A DNA stretch of 64,000 nucleotides from assembly GCA_010909165.1 (NCBI GenBank), contig MU008174.1, positions 1 through 64,000 of the forward strand, written 5' to 3'. Source of the DNA: Anthoceros angustus. Taxonomy: Eukaryota > Streptophyta > Anthocerotopsida > Anthocerotales > Anthocerotaceae. A program made the position numbers and the translations under genes. Positions 56,113-64,000 of the stretch are shown here, one piece after another; the stretch's first letter is position 1; every line of letters starts with the position of its first letter. The notes beneath the pieces were generated by a model, which made no database searches, was not told where the DNA came from, and was given only the letters and a program-made list of their open reading frames with translations.

Positions 56113-56650
56113 TCCGAACCGAGTGAGCCTCGGACCCTGAACTTAGACATAGGTAAATAATATTATGTTTAGGTCACCTTTAAAGGTGACAATTAATGGG
56201 CATGTTCTTTGTGATATTGATTGGTGGGCACCATTAACAAATAGTTGTGAAGAGAGTGCAAAGAAGGCGCTAGGAAAAACCTTAACTAATTGTACTCCCA
56301 ATGGGGTGTAATAGATGGGGGGAAGAGAGAGAGAGGTCCTTATTCTGATCATGTTGCAATTGCATGAGGAATTCATAAACAATGCATATGAGAGGGATGT
56401 AGTTAAGAGGGTGAAGTGGTAGGAGAGAGAGCGAGTTGTTAAGATTGTAGGCCCACTTGGGGAAAGAAATGACAAACTAATACCAAGCCTCCAAATGATG
56501 TTGCAAGTTAGAAGTGTAACATAATTGCAACAACCAACATAACATAGGCTGCCCTTTCTAGTAGTGCTGCGCTACCTTCGGGCGATCCTAGCGTCACTCT
56601 CTCGATTCGTAACTACCTCCGTCCTCCGCCACTTTTCTGAGGCAGATTTC

Positions 56651-56669
56651 ATTCCCGGCAATGGCGCCA
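56651..56669 (-). other. tRNA-Asp-type primer-binding site of the outer gypsy-like element
   Basis: The minus strand reads TGGCGCCATTGCCGGGAAT right after an ...acattt LTR end. This matches the start of the primer site complementary to plant tRNA-Asp (TGGCGCCGTTGCCGGGG) with few differences. Confidence 0.7.
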
Positions 56670-59600
56670 AAATGTCGCGACTTTTTGACGGCAGCAGGCG
56701 CGCACAATCCCGTGTCGTTGTAGGAAGAGTCCGTTCCCAAAGGAATAGCGAGCTCCGTTTGCGGCGTTTCGAGCGATTCTCGTCTTACTGCGTCGTTCCC
56801 GCGCACATTCCGAGTTCACGTCTAACTACCGCGACAAACACCGCCACGGGCCGGTATGGCCAAGCGTTTGAGACCCGTTCGCGTCCGTATCGTTCACGTT
56901 AAATCACTCACACCTCGTCCGTTCCTCTCTCCTCACTACACTTATCCTTAAGGAAAGGCGCGGGTTACCGTCAGGACCTCCTCCGTCGTTCTGGGCCTCT
57001 CCGTCCAGGCTCTGCCGCCCTCCGAGTCCCTCCGGCTCACCGTTCCGGTCCGTTCGGTGCGGGCGCGGCTGCAGCACGGGTCCCGATCACCCCTCACACA
57101 CACCACAACACGTTAGGTCCGTCACGGGACCACGATCAATCTCCCGGGTATCGTGCACCTTTCGGTGACTCGGGACTCACGTTAGCAGAAGACACACAAG
57201 AGTGCAGCAGCATCAACACCAAGAAAGATGATTTATTGAGGTGACCCTCTTATACTACGCCCGGTCGGCGTCTTTATTACCCTATTACGGTGATGGCATT
57301 TCGGTATACTAATCGGCCGCCTACCATCCTATTCCTCCCCTATCTCCTTCGCGGTGGTGGGGAAGGTCCGGGTTCGCCTTGGGATTGGTGGTCCAATCTC
57401 CCGTCTGGCATTCGGCGCGCAATCGGATGATCCGGTGAGACCCCTCCTCTCCCGGAATCACAGCCGGGTTGGGCTACCGGCGGTCGGCGACCGCCGTTAC
57501 CACGTCATCCTCCCACAGCCTCCCATGGGTCCCCTCGGTGGGGCCACTATCTGCTCCCCTAAGCGTAAGTCGAGGGGCTCCTCCTTCTTGCCGGTCAGGA
57601 CCTCGAGGTCGGTCTGACTCTCGACTCACGAACTCCGAGTCAGGCTTATTCTGAGTCCGGTGCAGGTCCGTCTCTCTGGGTTCGGACCTCGGGGTCGAAC
57701 TTATTCAGTCCGGTCCCCAAGCTCGGACCCCTTCTGGACCTCGTCTTGCTAGGTCCTCCTCCTACCCAGGCCCTTGTCTTGGGTGGGTTGGCTCCTCATG
57801 CACCCCTTTGGGCCGTCCTCCCTTCTCAGGCGGGTGGTGGTGAACTTACCACAGGGTCCGTTCGTCTCGCTCCTCTTGGGGCTCTTCTCCCCATTGCCGT
57901 CGTCTCAAGCAGGGCCCCTAGAGTCCCTGTCTCCCGTGCCCTTCTTCCCCTCAGGCCTTCCGGTCCGTCTGTTGCGGTGAGGCCTCTGCCGGGGAGCTCG
58001 GTGGTAATAGGCAAAGTCGAATCCACTTGTTGGATTGCCTCTTCCACGTGTGCGGGCACCGATACTCCCTTGCCATAGGTGCTCGGGAGGCGTCTTTGCC
58101 CGGCTTGTTGGTCCACCTCCCGGGTTTGATAATGGGGGGCGCTTCGCAGGTGCAGCCTCGGTCACCTCCCGCGCGGCATGTTGCTCCACTGCTCCAACTC
58201 CCTTCCGTTCGGCTGACTTGCCGGCCATAGCGCGGCGTTCCCCTTCGCCTTCCTCAATTGGACGGCGGCTTCTTATGCGCTTCCGGTGCTCTCTCTCTTG
58301 TCCATTGCATTAACTCCGCCATCTCCCTCTCCAGACGGTCGGGCAACTCTGCCAGACTGCGGGCTTCGCCCAGGCCCTTCTCCATCTCGGCGACGTCCTG
58401 CTCCCTGTTCCATCGCCGTACTGACTCCGTCCGCCAACAGAGCCGGAGCCGCTCTATTTCCCGTTCGCGTTCCGCGACCATGTCCTGCAGACTACCATTC
58501 CTCTCAATGGTAGTTTGAAGCTGCAGCTCAAAGTCTCCTTGCGGTCTTCCATCTCCTGTTCTTTGCTCCACCTCCGGGGAGTCTGGAGATCCTCCATCTC
58601 CTTGTCGCGAACTTCACAGGCTGGCTGGTCGCGCTTGCTCCGCCACCTCTGCTCCATCTTGAGGCGGTGGGCGCTCTATCTCCTCGAAGTCTTGGATTCT
58701 CGTTGAGAACCCCTTGCTTTGCTCAAGCGTCTTGTTGTAACTCCAAGGTGTCCTTCTTGTCCTCACTCTGCCGCCTCCTTCTACCTCCTGCAGTGCGCCA
58801 CAGGTCCCCTTTCCGGGTCTTGGCCTCAGTGTTTCTGCAGCTCGTCGTGCTTGCTCTTGCACTGCTCGGCCTTGATTGGCCGTGGCTACCCGCCTCCCTC
58901 CACCGGTTCCGATCCGCCGATAGTGATCGCGATCGACGCCGTGGCCTCCCAGCCACCTTCACAGGCCTCTCGACAGCTCTGGTCTCGGGCGCCTCCGCGG
59001 TCCAGCGCTCCGCTTGCGCCCGGGCCTCTTCCGCTTCTGCTGCGCTACCCCTGCACTGCGGAGGTCCTCGGCCAGCTTGGGCCTCCTTAGCTTGCCAGTG
59101 CTCCTCCGGTGAAGGTCCAGACGAGTTCTCCGGACCTCAATCCCAGGGACCCTCTGGGTCACGAGTACCATGGTGGCTTCTACCTCCTTGGCCTTCTTGG
59201 CATGAGCTCCTTCTCGCCTTTTTTTCTCACAGGGCTCGGAGGAGGTGAGGTGGGGAGCAAGCCCTTTGCCCCTTCTGTCGGCGGAGGACCCGGCTCAGTC
59301 AGGTGTCCGGTGTCCTCCACCCTCACAGGCGGCGTCCTTCACGCCCTCCTTCAGCCTCCGCTTCTTCTCCGTAGGCGGGGTAAGAATCTTGCCTTTGTCG
59401 AGGCCCGCGTTGGCTTGTGGTCTTGCGTCTCTTGGTTCCCTCTGGTCAGCGGGCTCCTTGGTTGGTGGTGGCTGCTGGGGTCGGGCAGCTTCTGCTTTGG
59501 GCCAGGCTGCTCCGGTTGGGGCACGGGAGGAGGAGGATTTCTTCCATACTTCCACAGGTGGTGAGGGGTCCGTTCAGGGGCGTATGGAGTCGAATTCCCT

Positions 59601-60935
59601 CGATCGTCCTCCTCCGGGTCCGTTTGGCCTTGATCGGCCTCCCCTCGGCGCCCTTGCCGCTCCACTTCGGCGGGGCCTCGGTCCTTTCGGGCGCCGCTCA
59701 AGCTCTCCCTCCTTGAGGCTCGAAATGTCCCCATACATGGATCGGGTATGGGGCCCCAGATGGCGAGGCTTCTCGGTCACAGGGCCTCGACTAAAGGCGA
59801 AGATAATCCTTCCCAGTCCTCTTCCCATTGCGGCGCATGCGGGGAATACCTGAGTTATCACCAAGGTGATCCACCTTGGTGGCGAGTTCAATGGACAATG
59901 ATCCGGGCTACCGCCCTTACTCGGATCGGTCGGATATCAAATCCGTTGGTGGTCCTGCGTCGAGCCTCGGCGCCTTTGCGGCCCTATCTTCCCCGCCGCC
60001 TTGAGGGGCTCGGCACCACTCCCCTTCTTCCTCCTTTGGGCGGTTGTAGGCGCCTCGGGACCTCAAGGTCCATCGCCTGGGTCCTCCGGAGGTTCTTGGA
60101 CCGCACCTCCTTGTTGCCGCCCCGGCATCTTCGGGAACTCCGGACGGTGACAGTCGAGCGTCCGGACCATGCAGGAAGCATCCAGTGCCACTCCTCACCA
60201 ATTCTCCCGCTTCCTCGGCCGGGGCCCAAAGTCCGGATAGCGCGGGTCACAATGTTGCGCTCCACGAGGTTCCATGGCTCCCAAACTTCCGCGAGCTTTT
60301 GGGTGCCATCGCTCCCCCTTTTTGGCTGGCGGCGGAGTTCAGCAGCACGATCGCCCTCCTCTCGCGCGTTGCTCTCCAAGCGGTGGCTCAGTCTTGGGCG
60401 CTCAAGAGATAAGCGCCCGAGCGGTTGCGGGCGCGAGGCTGCGGTGTCTCGGTGCGCGGCCATGACCTTCCCGCGCGCCCGGGAGTAACGGGGGCGGAAG
60501 GCGCCTCTTCCTGTCCGGCGCAGGAGATGCGCGCGGCCTGCGACGCCTCCTCACTGCGGCCTTCGCGCGCGTACTCGGCCTTCGCGCGCGATCGCGGGCG
60601 TGAATACTGCCTGCGGCCCCTGGCGGCAGTCTGGCATGCGTCCTCCACTCGGGGCCGTCACGTGGCGCCGCCTAGTCCGTCCTCACGGCTCAACTTCTAA
60701 GTTACTTTCCTGGCGTACTTATCTGCTTGGACTGGGTGGGTCCGGACTTATCCGTTAGGCGTGGCGGCGCTGCCATAGTAGGTCGGTCGTTCCTCACTCG
60801 AGTCGGGTATACTCAGTGCGTCCAGTGCTATCCGTGCTCATTCCCCCCTTTTCCGCCTTATTTTATCCCCGCTCCTACGAAAAAAAACAAAACCCTAGTT
60901 ATTCCTTAACCCCCAAGGGAAGTCCGTAGTCCACA
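56670..60935 (-). mobile_element. outer gypsy-like element, second copy (LTR plus coiled-coil region)
   Basis: The minus-strand LTR end abuts the primer site. Further right lie the blocks shared with 31,610-33,520 and 44,354-45,711, here in one piece. The frame 58,254-58,571 (minus) encodes a coiled coil (LQTTIERNGSLQDMVAERER, EIERLRL, LPDRLEREMAELMQ). Other minus frames (57,826-58,116; 58,723-59,734; 59,984-60,463) are Arg/Gly/Pro-rich. Sequence after about 59,640 diverges from the other copy. No polymerase is present in this copy, and the right end is cut by the copia fragment at about 60,940. Confidence 0.55.
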
Positions 60936-60948
60936 AGCAGCGTCAGAC

Positions 60949-62526
60949 TTGGGAGAACCACAATCTTATCAAGAGGCAATCACGTCCGTAGAAAAGGAAA
61001 AGTGGCAAGAGGCCATAAGATCAGAATTCAACTCGCTAGTGGAGAATGATACTTGGGTACTAGAGGATCTACCACCAGGAAGGGTGCCAATTTCGAATCG
61101 TTGGACCTTCAAGCGGAAACTCAATCCCGACGGGTCTACAGCACGGTACAAGGCCAGACTCGTTGTTCGGGGCTTCTCTCAGCGTGAGGGAATAGACTAT
61201 AATGAGACCTTCTCACCAGTGGTGCGATCTTCCTCCGTGAGAACTTTACTGTCCATCGCAGCATTAAAGGGACTTCACGTCCATCAGATGGACGTTCAGA
61301 CGACCTTCTTGAATGGAGTACTGGAGGAGACCATTTATATGCTCCAGCCAGAAGGCTTCATCAGTAAAAAGTATCCGACATGAGTATGCAGACTGAAGAA
61401 GACACAATATGGCCTGAAGCAAGCACCAAGGGGATGGAACCGACGTCTGAACACCTTCCTTTTGAAGCATGGTTTCAATCAATTAGCAGCAGATGGAAGC
61501 GTCTACGTCTACTCAAAGGGCAGTGAGGTAGCCTACTTGGCTATTTATGTGGACGATACCCTTATCATAGGGTCCTCCATGCTAATTGTCGAAGAGGTCA
61601 AGCGTACTTTGTCATCAGAATTCAAGATGACTGACCTTGGGCAGTGCAAGTTTTTCCTAGGAGTGCAGGTTATAATCAACAGACAAACCGGCGATATCAT
61701 CCTTCATCAAATGCACTACGTGGAGAGACTTCTAGACAAGTTTAACATGAGAGATGCTAAGCCAGCAGCAACTCCGGCAGCAGTGGGAGTTGTTCTTACT
61801 CAAGATCAGTGCCCTAGCAGCCAAGCAGAAATAGATGAGATGGCTAAGGTCCCTTATAGGATGCTCGTAGGATGCTTACTGTGGTTAAGCTCATGGACCA
61901 GGCCAGACATAGCATTCGCCACCTCTGTCGTATCCCAATTTCTCTCCAATCCCGGCCAGCTTCATTGGTCAGCGGCTAAGAGGATTTTGCGATACCTTAA
62001 GGGCACTGCAAACCATGGGCTGCACTACACAAAACAATCAGGTAATCAAGTCGAACTTTCATATTACCTTTCAGTTAGGGCATCGATGGACACAAAGATC
62101 GGTCTCGGCATTACATGTAAAAGACACAGTGGTGGTCATCTAAAAAGCAATCGATTGTGGCCTACGATCGTGAGGCGAATATTCTTTTTAGCAGCTCAAG
62201 AGGTAATGCATATGCGGTCCCTTCTGGACACACTTGGACATGAGCAGAAAGTGCCTTCATGTATTTGGTGTGATAATCAGTCAGCGATAGCCATCGCCAA
62301 GAATCCTGTGGCACATTCCCGCACAAGGCACATAGATGTTAAACAACATTTCATTCGTAAGGCAATAGAAGACAAAGTTCTTGATTTGAAGTATATCTGT
62401 ACGAGCGACAACATGGCAGATCAGTTGACAAAGGCACTGGCCAAAGAAGCACACTGGAAACATACAAGAGCACTAGGTATTGAAGCAGTTGAAGTTAACA
62501 AGCAGAAAGCTGACCATTCAACGTGA
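60949..62526 (+). pseudogene. copia reverse transcriptase-RNase H, 5'-truncated
   Basis: Starts abruptly inside RT at GEPQSYQEAITSVEKEKWQE and runs 60,949-61,383 with RWTFKRKLNPDG and YKARLVVRGFSQREGIDYNE. It is then broken by an in-frame TGA at 61,381 (where the family has Trp before VCRLKK) and continues 61,384-62,526 with TQYGLKQAPRGW, the catalytic box YVDDTL at about 61,547, CKFFLGVQV, YRMLVGCLLWLSSWTRPDI and RHIDVKQHFIRKAIEDKV. The RNase H centre (about 62,040-62,190) is frame-scrambled around WSSKKQSIVA. It cannot make a full polyprotein. Confidence 0.9.
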
Positions 62527-62540
62527 AGCTCGAAGACAAG

Positions 62541-62741
62541 ATATGTATGCTGCAACTAGCCTAAGTGGGAGTAGAAAGATTTAGATGGAAATAGTGTAGT
62601 CTAGCAGCAGCATATAGAACAAACCTGTAAATAAAACTATACGTAAATAGCTATAAACAATATGTCCTAAAAGGACCAGAAACCCTAACTGCCGGGCGCA
62701 CATAGGAGCAGCTCTGCTCTGCTCTCCTCTGAAGCTATATT
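62541..62741 (+). repeat. partial copia 3' LTR
   Basis: After the polyprotein end comes AAGTGGGAGTAG (about 62,563), resembling a polypurine tract, followed by LTR-like sequence with a polyadenylation signal AATAAA at 62,630-62,635. No second copy is present in the window, so the extent is inferred. Confidence 0.45.
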
Positions 62742-64000
62742 AACCCGGAAGAGGCATCAGCCATATGGGATCAGCTAGATAAAACTTATCAGGTTCAAAA
62801 CATACTAGCACTCTATGTAGTAAGGCAAGATTTTTATGCTTTGAAAATGAAAGAGGGAGACAGGATTGCTGCCCATACCAGCAAGTTCCGTCATGTAAGA
62901 GCTCAGCTCACTTTGTTGACTAGTAAACTAATGGACGAAGTGGACGCTGTTGCCCAATTCTTGACCAGTTTACCTCCCTCATACCAATCTTTTGTATCCA
63001 GCCAGAATCGCCCCATACAGGCTGCACAGACTAATGTTGCTTCTAGAAGTGGTAGCACAGTCACTCTTGAAGAGGTGATTGCCGCCTTGTACTAGGAAGA
63101 GCAGAGTCGACTCTTTATATCTGAAGTTCCTAAGAACAAGACATAAAAAGTGTTAGCAGCAAACCGCAAGCCATTCAAAGGGAAGACAACATCGAAATTA
63201 GGAACACGACCTAGATCCATACTTGTTTTATCTTCCCCTACAAAACGACTAGGGAACTATAATTGGTGCGGTATTCCAAGCCATTGGGCCAAGGAATGCA
63301 AAAAGAAAAAGGGTGGAGAGCCTCAGAAAAATTCAAAGGATACAACAAGTATGGTGATAAAGGAAAAACAGTCGGGTGATAAACCCCCTGTTAAGATACT
63401 CACGGTTTGCCTTGTGAGATCACTCTCAAAGAATGGCATCTGGCATCTGGACTCAAGTGCCACATCTCATATCTGCAAAGATAAAGATCAATTCCATTCT
63501 ATGGAAAACAATACATCTTCAGCTAAAGTCCTCCTTGGAGACGAACAAAACAAAACAAGCTTACAAATTCAAGGACAAGGTACCTGTAAATTTATGCTTC
63601 ATAATGGTTCAATCCTGATTATAGAAGATGTGTTGTACGTACCCAGTGTGGCCAAGAACCTCATGTCTATGAGTAGACTTATGCAACTTTGACAGTTTAG
63701 CATGAGTGTAGAAGATGATACTTGTCTCTTCTTCCGAAAAGCCAATCCAGCTGATTATGTCTTTAGGGGTATTCTTGAGAATGACCTCTATTGTCTTGAC
63801 ATATATACCTGTAAACCATCCATAGGCGTAGCTTCTGTCAATACTCAGAGATTAATTATCCTATGGCATGCTAGACTAGGTCACGTCAATAAACATAAGC
63901 TGATAGACATGTCAGTGCAAGAATGTCACAAAGAACCCTTACCTCGCTATGTTAAGGATCTTCCATTATGTGAAGCCTGTATAATTGCCAAACAGAAGCA
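62742..64000 (+). pseudogene. copia gag-protease-pre-integrase fragment, runs off the window
   Basis: Begins inside gag (EEASAIWDQLDKTYQVQN, then YALKMKEGDRIAAHTSKFRH, LPPSYQSFVSS) with stops at 63,093 and 63,144. The zinc knuckle NYNWCGIPSHWAKECKKKK lacks the first Cys. The protease reads IWHLDSSATSHICKDKD, with the active-site Gly of DSGA changed to Ser, followed by KVLLGDEQNKTSLQIQGQGT and VLYVPSVAKNLMSMSRLMQL. The pre-integrase domain LWHARLGHVNKHKLIDMSVQ ends at the window edge with CIIAKQK. It is from the same broad family as the element at 45.7-52 kb. Confidence 0.9.

Larger units (their letters stand above)
53560..56566. mobile_element. non-autonomous CACTA-like DNA transposon
   Basis: Terminal inverted repeats: left CCCTACTAGAAAAGGGCAG, right (reverse complement) CACTACTAGAAAGGGCAG, the classic plant CACTA/EnSpm end with one mutated base at the left. 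A 3-bp TGC sits at both edges if the ends are trimmed by one to two bases, a candidate target duplication. Subterminal repeats GTTGCAATTATGTT occur as direct and inverted copies (about 53,618, 53,730, 53,779 and 56,519), as expected of CACTA ends. The interior has no transposase, only a roughly 150-bp repeat (about 54,310-54,730 and 55,500-55,700) and two large polypyrimidine tracts. Confidence 0.82.

Noticed and set aside
56651-60935. Treating the whole 4.3 kb as one giant LTR
   Set aside because: The part beyond about 57.3 kb contains coiled-coil coding frames, and its tail diverges from the other copy, so it is more likely LTR plus 3' coding region of an adjoining copy.
1-64000. CRISPR arrays, bacterial operons, rRNA or tRNA genes
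   Set aside because: Repeats are satellites, LTRs or simple sequence; no regular repeat-spacer pattern, no tRNA cloverleaf or rRNA segment was recognised, and the genes are spliced and eukaryotic.

Overview
This looks like a nuclear contig of a streptophyte plant. The best guess is a lycophyte of the Selaginella kind. The evidence is spliced plant genes with short introns, copia and gypsy retroelements with plant tRNA primer sites, a CACTA-type transposon, and an intronless mannosylglycerate synthase together with a mannosylglycerate hydrolase; that enzyme pair is known among land plants from Selaginella. The species call is inference. No rRNA, tRNA or CRISPR was seen.

Layout: (1) 1-6.5 kb is a graveyard of retroelement fragments (LTR with primer site, copia RNase H, a reverse-transcriptase relic) plus short degenerate tandem repeats. 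(2) 6.8-23.2 kb is the gene island. It holds a truncated Ku80-like gene (+, five exons), an intronless mannosylglycerate hydrolase (-), a truncated and internally deleted copy of a branching-enzyme gene (-), the complete 20-exon branching-enzyme 3 type gene (-, 918 codons by my splice model), and an intronless mannosylglycerate synthase (+). (3) 24.3-26.7 kb is a decayed DNA transposase of an unusual family. (4) 27.7-31 kb holds two copies of a roughly 1.4 kb LTR-like unit with a GGTCCG minisatellite. (5) 31.6-60.9 kb is a nest of elements. An outer gypsy-like element on the minus strand is interrupted by a second gypsy element (33.6-44.35 kb, LTR pair recognised), by a copia element with 190-bp LTRs (45,712-51,961), and by a non-autonomous CACTA-like element carrying over 1 kb of TCC polypyrimidine (53,560-56,566). 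(6) 60.9-64 kb has two plus-strand copia fragments, the last running off the window.

How the genes work together: the synthase at 21.9 kb would make mannosylglycerate (and possibly glucosylglycerate) from NDP-sugar and D-glycerate, and the hydrolase at 8.6-10.1 kb would break it down. A complete make/recycle pair for a compatible solute therefore sits within about 15 kb, flanking a branching-enzyme homologue that has lost the catalytic nucleophile of its family. Both solute genes lack introns while their neighbours are intron-rich, which fits a prokaryotic origin. This cluster is the most interesting biological system in the window.
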